Assembly: GCF_004362715.1 (NCBI RefSeq)
Contig: NZ_SNYC01000009.1
Coordinates: forward strand, 124,001 to 188,000
Source of the DNA: Pedobacter metabolipauper
GTDB taxonomy: Bacteria; Bacteroidota; Bacteroidia; Sphingobacteriales; Sphingobacteriaceae
Direction of reading: 5' to 3'
DNA: 64,000 nt
Of this stretch, positions 52,167 through 61,537 are shown piece after piece (position 1 is the stretch's first letter; each line of letters starts with the position of its first letter). The translations under genes and the position numbers were made by a program. Under the pieces are notes generated by a model. It had not been told where the DNA came from. It saw nothing but the letters and a program-made list of their open reading frames with translations, and did no database searches.

Positions 52167-52552
52167 TATTTATGTTTTAAAGCGGCTGCCAGCATCAGCA
52201 CCCAGCCCATAATTAACAATAAGCCTCCAATCGGTGTAACCGGGCCAATATAATCTACAAAGCCAATATTTAATACAGTCCGCGTAGCTAATAAGTATAA
52301 AGAACCAGAAAAAAGTAAGATACCCAATGAAAAAGAGAGATAAGAAAGATGGATCAGCTTCGTATTTTCTGTTTTAACCTGAGAAAGGAACAGCAATGCA
52401 AACGTATGATAGAACTGATATTCTACCCCTTTAGCCCATATTTCCAATTCGTTTACTTCCAATACCCGTTTTAAAGCATGTGCGCCAAAGGCACCAAGAA
52501 TCACTGCCAGGGCACCCAATACAGATGCGGTTATTATTATACGTTTAGCCAT
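52166..52552 (-). CDS. DUF423 membrane protein
   Basis: The 128-residue protein has four predicted transmembrane helices, starting with the family pattern ILGAFGAHALKRVL and ending in PIGGLLLIMGWVLMLAAAL. DUF423 proteins are widespread inner-membrane proteins without an established function. It is translationally coupled to priA (stop and start share one base). The ATG at 52552 is clear. Confidence 0.88.
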   Translation of the reverse strand: MAKRIIITASVLGALAVILGAFGAHALKRVLEVNELEIWAKGVEYQFYHTFALLFLSQVKTENTKLIHLSYLSFSLGILLFSGSLYLLATRTVLNIGFVDYIGPVTPIGGLLLIMGWVLMLAAALKHK

Positions 52553-52598
52553 TGTGTACCGGATTTAAAAAAACAAAATTAACAAACTTGACTGCATT

Positions 52599-52630
52599 TT
52601 TATTAATGCCAACTATTAAAATTAAATTTG
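52599..52630 (+). promoter_or_regulatory. predicted promoter of the 52641 gene
   Basis: TAAATTTG (52623-52630) matches TAnnTTTG exactly, and TTTA (52599-52602), one mismatch from TTTG, is 20 nt upstream. The leader before the ATG at 52641 would be about 5-8 nt. Confidence 0.55.
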
Positions 52631-52640
52631 TAGCTAACAA

Positions 52641-54239
52641 ATGAAAAAAATACTTTTTATCATCATTGCGTTATTTGCAGCCATTGTAACCATGGCGTAT
52701 CTGTACTTCTCCAGGTTAAATGCAGACCAAAAGAATTCGGAAAGCAGCCTGTATGCTGCGACTGTAAATTCTGCACTTATTTTCTCGTTTGAGAATGACA
52801 AAAGCATCCTGGAACTGCTAAAGAGCCAGGGTCTTTTGCAGCAAATGACAGGTGAAGAAAAGTATGCGCAATTGATCTCCCTAAAAACACATGTTCTTAG
52901 TCTGCCGCTTTTAAGTAAGGCCATAGAACATCAGCCCATTTTCATCAGCCTCATCCCTGGTAAGGACAAAAGCATAGATTTTCTGTACAGCACACAACTG
53001 AATCCAGATGCTGACCGCTCAAAGCTTTTTAGTTACTTAAGTAATCAACAGCTAAAAATAAGCCGGGAAAAAGAACTCACAAAGATAACGCTGACAGACA
53101 GCAGTGTGTTCTATTTGGGCAGCAAAGAGAATTTATTATTATTGTCCAGCTCATCAGCTGCAGTATCAAATGCATTGAAGGCAAACTTTACGGCAAAAAA
53201 TGAATTTGTTGAATACATTAAATCCAACACTACCCTAACTAAAAATTCACTGGCACAGCTTTATGTTAACTTCTCAAATATGCCGGGTTTACTGGCTTCA
53301 GCAATTGCCGGAAATTTAACGGGGGAATTGGCTGTTTTCAATAAGCAAAATGCTTTTGCTTATTTGGTTTATAATTTCAGTAAGGAAAAAATACTCTTTA
53401 CAGGGGATACAAAAGTTAATGATCCTGGCAGTTACTACCAGTTATTTGCAAAACAGGAATCTCAAAAGATCAGTATAAATAATATCCTGCCCAATAATAC
53501 GGCTAACTATACCATTTTTACAATAGGTAATTATACGGAATGGAAAAAATCGCTTAATGAATGGTTGACTTTAAGAAAAGAGGACAAAGTATTACTGGAA
53601 GAAATAAATAGCATCAATCAAAAGTACCGGATTGACCTGGAGCAGATTTTCCCTAAATATTTTAAAGATCAGATGATTACTTTTCAATTGAGTACAACTG
53701 AAAAAATTGGGGCGATCAACTTAACAAATGGCGACAAGGTTGGCCAGCTGCTCCTGGATCTAAGCAGCGATTACAACGATCAGATCAAGATTTTTAAAGA
53801 ACCTGATCTATTGTATGCTTATTTTGGTGAACCATTTAAAAAATTTAAAAGGCCTTATTATGTGATTATAGACAATTACCTGATTTTTGCAAATAATGCC
53901 AGTACTTTAGAATCCTTTTTAAACGCTTATGCCAGCAACAGGTTATTTATAAATGATACGGCGTATAGCAATGCCATCAACCAGGTTCCTGCAAACGCAG
54001 GGATCAGCTTCTTTATTGATCCTAAAAATTCATCAGGGCTATTTAGTAAAAATATTTATTTACCGTATTACAGATACCTGAATGCGAAGAACGGATTAAA
54101 AGGGTACACCGCTTTCCTTTACCAGTTAAATCCGGAAGGCAGCAAATTCCAGACCCATATGCTGCTCAGTAAAGCAACTGAATCTTTGAATGCGGATACT
54201 TTAACAATAGAAATTGATTCGTTGACAATTACGAAATAA
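52641..54239 (+). CDS. large extracytoplasmic hypothetical protein with N-terminal anchor
   Basis: The 532-residue protein has an N-terminal transmembrane anchor or uncleaved signal (KKILFIIIALFAAIVTMAYLYF) and a long soluble domain rich in beta structure. It resembles DUF3352-type proteins (ENDKSILELLKSQGLL, then PAFF-like segments such as AGISFFIDPKNSSG). No catalytic motif is recognised. It lies 38 bp ahead of the DUF5723 gene in the same direction, so both probably belong to one envelope operon. Confidence 0.7.
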   Translation: MKKILFIIIALFAAIVTMAYLYFSRLNADQKNSESSLYAATVNSALIFSFENDKSILELLKSQGLLQQMTGEEKYAQLISLKTHVLSLPLLSKAIEHQPIFISLIPGKDKSIDFLYSTQLNPDADRSKLFSYLSNQQLKISREKELTKITLTDSSVFYLGSKENLLLLSSSSAAVSNALKANFTAKNEFVEYIKSNTTLTKNSLAQLYVNFSNMPGLLASAIAGNLTGELAVFNKQNAFAYLVYNFSKEKILFTGDTKVNDPGSYYQLFAKQESQKISINNILPNNTANYTIFTIGNYTEWKKSLNEWLTLRKEDKVLLEEINSINQKYRIDLEQIFPKYFKDQMITFQLSTTEKIGAINLTNGDKVGQLLLDLSSDYNDQIKIFKEPDLLYAYFGEPFKKFKRPYYVIIDNYLIFANNASTLESFLNAYASNRLFINDTAYSNAINQVPANAGISFFIDPKNSSGLFSKNIYLPYYRYLNAKNGLKGYTAFLYQLNPEGSKFQTHMLLSKATESLNADTLTIEIDSLTITK

Positions 54240-54277
54240 TAATTCTTTTTATTCGCATTAATCAGTATTTTGCTCCT

Positions 54278-55708
54278 ATGATACGGAAATACCTTTTGCT
54301 GTGCTTTTTAGTGATCATGGCACAACAATTACAAGCGCAGCAATACGGTTTGTTCAATACAAATACGTTGTTTGATGGGTTTGAAAATCCGGCTCAAAAG
54401 ACTTTTCGATTGGATTATTCCAGGCGCTTTTCATCCAACTTTTTCCTGCCTTACTTGGGATTAAACGCTACATCCAGGGGCAGTAATGACCTGGTTAGAA
54501 GGTTGGCAAGCGATGGTGTATTTACAGCGCGTGATTTACCTTTGGGAACTAAAGAAATGAATACCGCTTATCAGAATACCAACGTATACCTGTTCGCTTT
54601 TAAAGTTTTCCAGTCGTACAAATTTCAGAAGGAGATTGGGTTCTCCTGGCAGTTGCGTACCGATGCACAGGTAGATTATACGAATGAGACCCTCGCCATT
54701 ATTGACAATTACCGAAGATTTGAAGATTATTATGACACCGATTTTAACGATGCTTTTAACAACAAAGGTTATGCACAGTCTTACCACCAGTTTAGTTTAA
54801 GCTACCGGGAGAACCTGACTAAAAAACTTGCATTTGGCGGTAAAATAAGCTTGCTGAGCGGCATTACTTATAACCAGCTAAAGATTACCAATTCAAACAT
54901 CAGCCTGGCTTCTGAACAGGGGCCATTAAGCATTGCTGTGAATGGGAGCTATAGAACAAGTTTCAAATATGAGGATGAGATATCCAAAAAGAACTTTTTC
55001 CCTAATTTTAAAAACCCAGGTATTGCATTGAGCTTTGGAACATCATATACCTCAAAAGATGGAACGTTTATCATGGCCAATATTAAAGATCTTGGCGTAA
55101 TAAAATGGGCTAAAAGTTCCTATTCAGCCACCTTCAACAACATTAAAAGCCCGCTGGTGATCGATAACCCGGACCTAATGTCTTCTGATGACCTGGAAGA
55201 CGAGATCATAGACATTGTAACCCGAAGCGAAATCAACAAAAGTTTTTATACGCCAACAAATGCCAAGATCGATTTTTTAGTTTCTAAAACCTTTGATTAC
55301 TATACACCAAGCCTTATCATTTCAAAGAATGTGTTGTATAAAGGCGGCGACGTTGCTTTTGTGAATAAATTTAGTTTTAATGATCTTTCGGTAAGTGCTG
55401 TGCCAACTTATAACCTGGCGGGCATTGTATCATTTGGCATGCAGGGCATGTATCAAACACCCAATTTCGAAGCTTTTTTAGGCTCGGATAATTTATTTAA
55501 AACGGTTACCCAAACCAGGTCTGCCATTCAGCAGGATGCTGCAATAGGAAAAGGGTACAACAGTGCTTCTATCTACCTGGGTGTAGGCATAAAATTCGGC
55601 AATTTGGTAGAGCATCCGCAAAACAGCAGTACCATGCCAGGTATTGGAGAGGAAGGGTCCAGTATCTTTAAAAAGATCTTTGGTATTTTCTCTAAGAAAA
55701 AAAGGTAG
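54278..55708 (+). CDS. DUF5723-type outer-membrane protein
   Basis: The 476-residue protein has a signal peptide (MIRKYLLLCFLVIMAQQLQAQQ) and a body of many short amphipathic strands with aromatic ends (NIKDLGVIKWAKSS, AGIVSFGMQGMYQTPNF), consistent with an outer-membrane beta-barrel. It ends in a Lys-rich tail (SIFKKIFGIFSKKKR), which is unusual for a barrel that normally closes with an aromatic residue. It probably shares a transcript with the preceding gene. It abuts the convergent tsaB gene with no gap. Confidence 0.75.
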   Translation: MIRKYLLLCFLVIMAQQLQAQQYGLFNTNTLFDGFENPAQKTFRLDYSRRFSSNFFLPYLGLNATSRGSNDLVRRLASDGVFTARDLPLGTKEMNTAYQNTNVYLFAFKVFQSYKFQKEIGFSWQLRTDAQVDYTNETLAIIDNYRRFEDYYDTDFNDAFNNKGYAQSYHQFSLSYRENLTKKLAFGGKISLLSGITYNQLKITNSNISLASEQGPLSIAVNGSYRTSFKYEDEISKKNFFPNFKNPGIALSFGTSYTSKDGTFIMANIKDLGVIKWAKSSYSATFNNIKSPLVIDNPDLMSSDDLEDEIIDIVTRSEINKSFYTPTNAKIDFLVSKTFDYYTPSLIISKNVLYKGGDVAFVNKFSFNDLSVSAVPTYNLAGIVSFGMQGMYQTPNFEAFLGSDNLFKTVTQTRSAIQQDAAIGKGYNSASIYLGVGIKFGNLVEHPQNSSTMPGIGEEGSSIFKKIFGIFSKKKR

Positions 55709-56392
55709 TTATTTCTTTTTAGGTGTTGTGAACACAAAATCTTTCAGATAAAAAGGCTCAAAATAAGCCACATCTTCAAATTCTGCAGCATGAAAGGCCT
55801 GATTGGCAAGTCTGCTCATATGGGTTGCAGAGTTATAGTTTGATTCGGAAAATGCGGCATGGGCATGCTGCAGTACATCTTTGCATTTAGCGGCCCCGTC
55901 ACCAATGAACGTAACTTTATTTTCTTTTAATATTTCTTCAAAACTATGCTCATCAATAATTTTAGCATTAACAGGGATTACCGGGTTTAAACCTGCATTA
56001 TAAACTGCAGTGAATACTTCCATTCTTCTGGCATCGATCATGGCACAGATCAAACCATCATAACCTGGGTTTTCTATTAAAAACCCTTCTGCCATCATTT
56101 GCAGGGTATCGATACCCAGTAGCGGTTTATCTAACGCGAAACAAAGTCCTTTTGCAGTAGAAACGCCGATTCTTAGCCCGGTATAAGAGCCAGGGCCTTT
56201 ACTGACCGCAATGGCATCCAAATCTGTATACTGCAAGCCTGCAGCGGTCATAACCTCCTGAATGAACAGTGTTAAATTGCTGGCATGGATATTATTTGCC
56301 ATGCGTTCTTTCAACATTATGGTCTGCCCGTCTTTTGACAATGCAACAGAGCAAACTTGTGTAGCGGTTTCAATTTGAAGTAGAGTTGCCAT
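55709..56392 (-). CDS. tsaB: tRNA threonylcarbamoyladenosine biosynthesis protein TsaB
   Basis: The 227-residue ASKHA-fold protein is the partner of TsaD in t6A tRNA modification. It begins ATLLQIETATQVCSVALSKDG and has the diagnostic ISKGPGSYTGLR-like segment (VSKGPGSYTGLRIGV, about 64-78). The length and ATG at 56392 are normal. It lies immediately after the yidD gene in the same direction, 19 bp away. Confidence 0.94.
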   Translation of the reverse strand: MATLLQIETATQVCSVALSKDGQTIMLKERMANNIHASNLTLFIQEVMTAAGLQYTDLDAIAVSKGPGSYTGLRIGVSTAKGLCFALDKPLLGIDTLQMMAEGFLIENPGYDGLICAMIDARRMEVFTAVYNAGLNPVIPVNAKIIDEHSFEEILKENKVTFIGDGAAKCKDVLQHAHAAFSESNYNSATHMSRLANQAFHAAEFEDVAYFEPFYLKDFVFTTPKKK

Positions 56393-56411
56393 CTGGTTAA
56401 ATTAAAATGGG

Positions 56412-56642
56412 TTAAGGAACTGGGTCATGACCGTGACCACCCCATGGATTACATCTTCCAATTCGCTTTAAGGTTAACCATCCCCCTTTAAATGGTCCAT
56501 GCTTTTTTATTGCTTCAATTCCATATTGGGAGCAGGTTGGTGTAAACCTGCAGCTGGCTCCGAGCAATGGCGATAAGAGCCATTGGTAAAGCTTGATCAG
56601 CCCAAGAAAGATCCATCCAATAACCTGGTTAATTACGCCCAT
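56412..56642 (-). CDS. yidD: membrane protein insertion efficiency factor YidD
   Basis: The 76-residue protein has the signature CRFTPTCSQYGIEAIKKHG and GRCNPWGGHGHDPVP, plus an N-terminal membrane-facing helix (IGWIFLGLIKLYQWLLSP). It helps YidC insert membrane proteins. The ATG at 56642 is chosen over a GTG one codon upstream. It overlaps the 3' end of rnpA by 14 nt, the usual order rpmH-rnpA-yidD, but yidC does not follow. Confidence 0.95.
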   Translation of the reverse strand: MGVINQVIGWIFLGLIKLYQWLLSPLLGASCRFTPTCSQYGIEAIKKHGPFKGGWLTLKRIGRCNPWGGHGHDPVP

Positions 56643-57024
56643 CACTTTCTATGTTAACCAGCAATTTTTTAAACACACCTGACAGTTTCTTTTCAAAAAA
56701 AGAATAGTCATAGATCTGTTTACCAACAAATTGTAAAGAAAGCAATAAAAGCTGTTCGCGATTAGCGAGATCCGTATAAAGCTGCAATTGCTTTTGCAAG
56801 CGATATGCTTCCCTGCAGCGGCGTTTGATCAGGTTCCTGTCAACCGCTTTTTTGAATCTTTTTTTAGACGCATTGATCACAACCTGCACCGGATATTGAT
56901 GCGGTGTATCTGTAAAGATATACGATACGCGAAAAGGATATAATAAAAAAGAAGAACCGTCCTTAAATAGCAGATCTATTAATTTTCTGCTACATAACCG
57001 TTCTTCTTTGCTGAATGTGTTCAT
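56629..57024 (-). CDS. rnpA: ribonuclease P protein component
   Basis: The 131-residue protein assists the RNase P RNA in tRNA 5' processing. The RNA-binding motif KKAVDRNLIKRRCREAYR is intact, and the N-terminal FSKEERLCSRKLIDLLF is typical. The frame is open to a TTG or GTG region at 57078, but the ATG at 57024 (MNTFSKEE) fits. It follows rpmH after 61 bp and overlaps yidD. Confidence 0.95.
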   Translation of the reverse strand: MNTFSKEERLCSRKLIDLLFKDGSSFLLYPFRVSYIFTDTPHQYPVQVVINASKKRFKKAVDRNLIKRRCREAYRLQKQLQLYTDLANREQLLLLSLQFVGKQIYDYSFFEKKLSGVFKKLLVNIESDGRN

Positions 57025-57085
57025 ATTTTTGATTGCAAATTTGCAGACATTCTGATCTGCCAGCACCAGGTGCTGCAATCAAAAA

Positions 57086-57244
57086 CTATGCTTTATGACG
57101 ACGTTCGTCAGAAACTGATAATCTTTTTCTTCCTTTTGCACGACGTGAAGCTAATACTCTTCTACCGTTTGCTGTAGCCATTCTTTCGCGGAAGCCGTGT
57201 TTGTTTCTTCTCTTTCTTTGCGAAGGTTGGAATGTTCTTTTCAT
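57086..57244 (-). CDS. rpmH: 50S ribosomal protein L34
   Basis: This short gene encodes 52 residues starting MKRTFQPSQRKRRNKHGFRE, with the conserved RMATANGRRVLASRRAKGRK core and a C-terminal extension (RLSVSDERRHKA). The start ATG is at 57244 and the stop at 57088-57086. It is the first gene of the rpmH-rnpA-yidD group. dnaA is not adjacent. Confidence 0.97.
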   Translation of the reverse strand: MKRTFQPSQRKRRNKHGFRERMATANGRRVLASRRAKGRKRLSVSDERRHKA

Positions 57245-57331
57245 AACTGTATTATATCTTAACTATTTTTTTAAATAAGAGGTGCAAATATAGTGTGATT
57301 TTTTTCTAATTGCAAATAGATTTCGATTTTT

Positions 57332-58072
57332 CTATAAGCCTAAAGCTGCTTTCAACTTTATGTACCCTGTTTTGCTTACCGGCAGCCAGATATCTGATTT
57401 CAAAAGAACAATATAACTGTCTTTTTCTTTCAATTCAATCCGGGTTACCTGGGCCAAATTTATAATATACGAACGATGAATACGAATAAATTGTGCGGAA
57501 TCGAGCGTCTGCTCAAAAAAGCTCATCGTTTTATTCTTATGAAAGATACCTTCTGTTGTACTTAATTTCACATAATCATCATCTGCCTCCAGGTAATGGA
57601 TATCACTTACTGCAATGATCTTGATCACCCCGTTCTTTTTAACCACCACCCTGTTGTTTTGTGCAGGGCTTAAGGCTGCTGAATCCAACAGCTCTTGTGT
57701 AGCACTTATCTCTGCATTTGTTAAGCGTAAGGGCAGCTTTTGAATGGCCAGGTCAAACCTGCTTTTTTCTATCGGCTTCAAGAGATAGTCTACCGCACTT
57801 ACTTCAAATGCCTTGATTGCATATTCGTCAAATGCGGTCGTAAAAATTACTGCCGGGTGTTTATCCAGAAGCTCCAGCATTTCAAAGCCATTGATCTTTG
57901 GCATCTGGATATCCAAAAATATAAAGTCAGGCTGATGTTGTGTAATCGCTTTTATGCCTTCAAAGCCATCACTGCACTCTGCAACGACCTCAATATCCGG
58001 AAAACTGCTCAAATAATGTTTCACAATATCCCTGGCTAAGGGCTCATCATCAATTAGTATTGTTCTTATCAT
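57332..58072 (-). CDS. LytTR-family response regulator (second system)
   Basis: The 246-residue regulator has a receiver domain (about 1-118; LIDDEP, D54 in FIFLDIQMPK, YLLKPIEKSRF) and a C-terminal LytTR DNA-binding domain (about 145-245; IHYLEADDDYVKLS, FIRIHRSYIINLAQV). It overlaps the upstream kinase gene by 23 nt. It is the regulator of a three-gene LiaF-LytS-LytTR set and separate from the system at 24 kb. Confidence 0.94.
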   Translation of the reverse strand: MIRTILIDDEPLARDIVKHYLSSFPDIEVVAECSDGFEGIKAITQHQPDFIFLDIQMPKINGFEMLELLDKHPAVIFTTAFDEYAIKAFEVSAVDYLLKPIEKSRFDLAIQKLPLRLTNAEISATQELLDSAALSPAQNNRVVVKKNGVIKIIAVSDIHYLEADDDYVKLSTTEGIFHKNKTMSFFEQTLDSAQFIRIHRSYIINLAQVTRIELKEKDSYIVLLKSDIWLPVSKTGYIKLKAALGL

Positions 58073-59111
58073 TATTCTGAGGTATTTTAAGCGTTGTTAT
58101 AAATAATTTTTCTTCAGTAGCCTGTGTATGTAATAAGGTATCATCCGCGAATAACAAATATAGCCTTCTTCTAATTGCCGTCAAACCAAAACCGGTGCCT
58201 CCTGTTGCTTTCATTTCAGGATCGTATGGATTCTCTACCTGTATAACCAGCGTCTGGTGTTCTACCGTAACATTCATCGTAATGGTTATGGGTGCCGATG
58301 TATTGTACAAGCCGAACTTAATCGCATTTTCTACTATTGGCTGCAATAGTGTGCCCGGCAAACAGAGATCCATTGTTGCTTCATCTATGGTAACCTGAAT
58401 GTTAAGTCTGTGGCTAAAGCGTACTTTTTCAATATCGAGATAGAGCTGGATATATTCCATTTCTTCTCTGACGTTAACCCACACTTCGTCGTCCCGTTTA
58501 AGGGTTCCCCGTAAAAAAGAAGCGAGCTTAGTAATCATGGTACCTGCCTCCGTTGGGTTTACAATGGTTAATGCATATACTGAATTTAAGCTGTTAAATA
58601 GAAAATGGGGCTGCAGCTGATGTCTTAGTTTGTTTAATTCAGCTTCTTTGGATAAATTCTGGGCAGTAAGCAGCCTGTCTTGCGTGGCAGATTGCTCTTC
58701 CAGCCTGTACCATAAGATATTGGCGAGGGCGCACCAGGCCAGAAATACAAAGACAATGATGAAACGGATTAGCAAGGACAGGTTTAGAAAGCTCTGGTAA
58801 GTAACATTTCCATCAAATACAAGGTTTAGTACAAACTTACTGGCGTAAGTAATTACAAGCGCCAGTATCAATGTTAAAACCAATATGAACAAGATGGTTT
58901 CATCCTTAGGCTGGTAATATCCCAGCAAATTACTTAGAATAATACAGGCAATGGCCAGCAGGCCATTGGTAACCAGACTATCAGAAACTGATATAAGCAG
59001 GTTAAAATTCAGCGTATAATAGAACAAAAACACAAAAACCCCCACCCAGGCTATAAATATAGCAGATGAGAATTTCTGTATCTTGGGGATGGATAAAGGT
59101 CTTGTTGTCAT
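58050..59111 (-). CDS. LytS-type sensor histidine kinase
   Basis: The 353-residue kinase has four N-terminal transmembrane helices (about 16-35, 47-66, 72-95 and 112-134) with little outside the membrane. A cytoplasmic His_kinase module follows (phospho-acceptor H169 in LQPHFLFNSL) and a HATPase domain with PIVENAIKFGLY and GTGFGLTAIRRRL. With so little extracytoplasmic sequence it probably senses changes within the membrane or through the LiaF-like neighbour. It overlaps the regulator gene by 23 nt. Confidence 0.92.
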   Translation of the reverse strand: MTTRPLSIPKIQKFSSAIFIAWVGVFVFLFYYTLNFNLLISVSDSLVTNGLLAIACIILSNLLGYYQPKDETILFILVLTLILALVITYASKFVLNLVFDGNVTYQSFLNLSLLIRFIIVFVFLAWCALANILWYRLEEQSATQDRLLTAQNLSKEAELNKLRHQLQPHFLFNSLNSVYALTIVNPTEAGTMITKLASFLRGTLKRDDEVWVNVREEMEYIQLYLDIEKVRFSHRLNIQVTIDEATMDLCLPGTLLQPIVENAIKFGLYNTSAPITITMNVTVEHQTLVIQVENPYDPEMKATGGTGFGLTAIRRRLYLLFADDTLLHTQATEEKLFITTLKIPQNNDKNNTN

Positions 59112-59120
59112 AATGCCCCT

Positions 59121-59888
59121 TTAAAAGTTCCTGATATCTACACCACCAAATAGGGCTACTCCTTTAATAATTAATATTTTACGCGCTTCATCACTCTTAA
59201 CCGGCCCTACCCCTCTTTTATCGTCCATTCCGCCAAAGATGGCTGTAACTTCTGATTTCACTTCCCAGTTTGATGGAATAATGATCTTTGTTCCGCCAAA
59301 GATGGCCACCACATCCAGGGTAATGGTCCCTTGAAAATCTGCCTGCGTCAGGTTAATATCACATCCGCCGAAGATGGCAATGACATCTCCTCCTTTAAAA
59401 TTCTTAGAGTAAATATTCTGGTGACTTCCACCAAACACATTCACTGAATCCAAAATATCATGTTCATTGATCCCGCCTTCTACCGGCTGGGGTTCTGCTT
59501 CTGCAGCAGGGTCAAAGGCATCAAAGTTAGTGGGTTTCTTTTTCCATTTCTTGTCCCATTTGTGTTTATGAAGGCTTTTAGGCTTTAAGATGAGAAACAA
59601 TCCCAACACGGTTAAGCCGATCGGAAAGTATAATTTAGAAAGGTTGTATGCTGTAATATCTGCAAGTGTAAACATACCACCGATCAATACCATAACCAGC
59701 CAGCCAATGCCATTAAAATCCCTTTTATAACCTACCAGCAATCCTATAACGATGAGCATGGTATGCCAGCTAATTATCCAATGTGGTATTTCAATACCAA
59801 AATTCCTTAAAAAAAATACCATCCCCACTACCAGGATCACCACTCCTGTAACTATTCTGCTCGAACTATTATTTGTGCACTTTTCCAT
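59121..59888 (-). CDS. LiaF-like transmembrane protein with FGG repeats
   Basis: The 255-residue protein has an N-terminal membrane part of about four helices (about 12-103), a basic linker (KHKWDKKWKKKP) and a C-terminal cytoplasmic beta domain containing five FGG units (VNVFGG, IAIFGG, VAIFGG, TAIFGG, VALFGG), one per helix-like turn of a repeating beta structure. This matches LiaF/DUF5668-type envelope-stress proteins. It precedes the kinase by 9 bp and is likely its regulator or partner, as in LiaFSR. The first gene of the three-gene set. Confidence 0.88.
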   Translation of the reverse strand: MEKCTNNSSSRIVTGVVILVVGMVFFLRNFGIEIPHWIISWHTMLIVIGLLVGYKRDFNGIGWLVMVLIGGMFTLADITAYNLSKLYFPIGLTVLGLFLILKPKSLHKHKWDKKWKKKPTNFDAFDPAAEAEPQPVEGGINEHDILDSVNVFGGSHQNIYSKNFKGGDVIAIFGGCDINLTQADFQGTITLDVVAIFGGTKIIIPSNWEVKSEVTAIFGGMDDKRGVGPVKSDEARKILIIKGVALFGGVDIRNF

Positions 59889-60053
59889 TTTCTTATATTA
59901 TATATCTGATTAGATAAAAATTGCTGCGTTGTCTTTGTTTCTTCAAATGTATACAGAAGCATTCCATTACCAAATAGCAATTCGCAATATGCAGGTAAAA
60001 GGTCGGTAAATAACAATTTTTAATCGGTGAAAAAATATTCGTTAATTTGATCT

Positions 60054-60920
60054 ATGAAAAAATTGCTGTTTATCTTATACCTACTGATACCTGTAATTTC
60101 TGTTGCTCAAAATACAGAACATTATAAAATTTACGATGTAAAACAGCAAAAAATAATCACCTTAAATGAATTGGCCAGTGGGTTAAGCGGTATTGATGTC
60201 TTATTCTTTGGCGAAGAGCACAACGATTCGATCGGACACCAGCTGGAGTTGAATTTATTTAAAGCCATGCACAGCAATTATCCAAAGGTTGCCTTAACCA
60301 CAGAGATGTTCCATACCGATGTTCAGCTGGTGCTGAATGAATATCTAAAGGGCTATATTTCTGAGAAGAATTTTATTAAAGATGCCAGGGCATGGAACAA
60401 TTATAAAGATTACAAACCCTTAATTGAATATGCCAGGGCCAACGATCTGAATGTAGTTGCCGGCAATGCCGCAACGCGCTACAGTAACCTGGTTACCAAA
60501 TCTGGCTTAAGCGGTTTAGATGCCCTGCCTAAAACTTCAAAGCGTTTACTGCCCCCCTTACCTATAGATACCGCAACAGGAAACTATTACAATAAATTCA
60601 TAGAAACACTGGGCGGCCACAATATGGGCGGAATGAAAATTTACCAAACCCAAAATCTATGGGACGCGACTATGGCATGGTCTATTGCAACCTACATGAA
60701 AGCGAATAAAGGTTCAAAGATTTTACAGCTGAACGGCCGTTTTCACAGCGATGAGAAGTTGGGAACTTACCAGCAATTGAAAACTATGGCTCCGAAATTA
60801 AAAACGGCTAACCTCTCCTGTTTTTCTGCGGCCGACTTTAAGGATCCCAAATGGGAAGGTTATAAACACCTGGGTGATTATGTGATCATAACCGACCCAG
60901 GTATTAAAAGAACTTTTTAA
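60054..60920 (+). CDS. ChaN-family (DUF399) secreted protein
   Basis: The 288-residue protein has a signal peptide (MKKLLFILYLLIPVISVAQ) and a ChaN-like domain with the characteristic DVLFFGEEHNDSIGH and a C-terminal LQLNGRFHSDEKLGTY. ChaN of Campylobacter binds haem and is associated with iron uptake. Whether this member binds haem is not known. No lipobox Cys is visible after the signal. It abuts the convergent mscL gene with no gap. Confidence 0.88.
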   Translation: MKKLLFILYLLIPVISVAQNTEHYKIYDVKQQKIITLNELASGLSGIDVLFFGEEHNDSIGHQLELNLFKAMHSNYPKVALTTEMFHTDVQLVLNEYLKGYISEKNFIKDARAWNNYKDYKPLIEYARANDLNVVAGNAATRYSNLVTKSGLSGLDALPKTSKRLLPPLPIDTATGNYYNKFIETLGGHNMGGMKIYQTQNLWDATMAWSIATYMKANKGSKILQLNGRFHSDEKLGTYQQLKTMAPKLKTANLSCFSAADFKDPKWEGYKHLGDYVIITDPGIKRTF

Positions 60921-61352
60921 CTATTTTGCTTTTAACAGATCTCTGATCTCAGCCAGTAACACTTCTTCTTTAGACGGACCTGCAGGAGCTGCTGGTTTAG
61001 CTTCTTCCTTACGTTTTAAGGAATTGATTATTTTGACCAGCATAAAAACGGCAAGGGCCAATAAAAAGAAATTGATGGCTACCGTGATGAAATTACCATA
61101 GGCAAAGATTACGGTATCCGGAATTTTACGGGCTTCTTCCAATGCCAGGTTCTCTGCCACCGTACCTTTAAGCACTACATACATGTTGCTGAAATCAACA
61201 GAGCCAATCACGGCCGAGATTAGCGGCATAACCAAATCTTTCACTACACTGTCAATGATCTTACTAAATGCACCTCCAATGATTACCCCTACAGCGAGGT
61301 CCATTACACTGCCTTTAATGGCAAACTCTTTAAACTCTTTTACAAAACCCAT
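60921..61352 (-). CDS. mscL: large-conductance mechanosensitive channel
   Basis: The 143-residue channel subunit opens under membrane tension and releases solutes on osmotic downshock. The first helix has the conserved VMDLAVGVIIGGAFSKI and the second is about 83-108. The C-terminal helix bundle begins after an Ala/Pro-rich linker (KPAAPAGPSKEEVLLAEIR). The length is normal. It is transcribed alone. Confidence 0.97.
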   Translation of the reverse strand: MGFVKEFKEFAIKGSVMDLAVGVIIGGAFSKIIDSVVKDLVMPLISAVIGSVDFSNMYVVLKGTVAENLALEEARKIPDTVIFAYGNFITVAINFFLLALAVFMLVKIINSLKRKEEAKPAAPAGPSKEEVLLAEIRDLLKAK

Positions 61353-61497
61353 AAATAATTAGTTGCTATTTATTTAAAAATATAAATTCTAACACTAAAA
61401 TCAAAGGTATTGTTTCTGTCAATATTATTTTTCGGTTGTATATCAGCGTTTATTACAATTATAATTTGAGGAATTACTTTTATGTAAACGAAATGCG

Positions 61498-61505
61498 TAT
61501 TTTTG
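61498..61505 (+). promoter_or_regulatory. predicted -7 element of rpoN
   Basis: TATTTTTG matches TAnnTTTG exactly, 32 nt before the rpoN ATG at 61538. No clear -33 element is seen. Confidence 0.45.
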
Positions 61506-61537
61506 AAACGGGTACATAAAATACCGATTTTTCCTTT

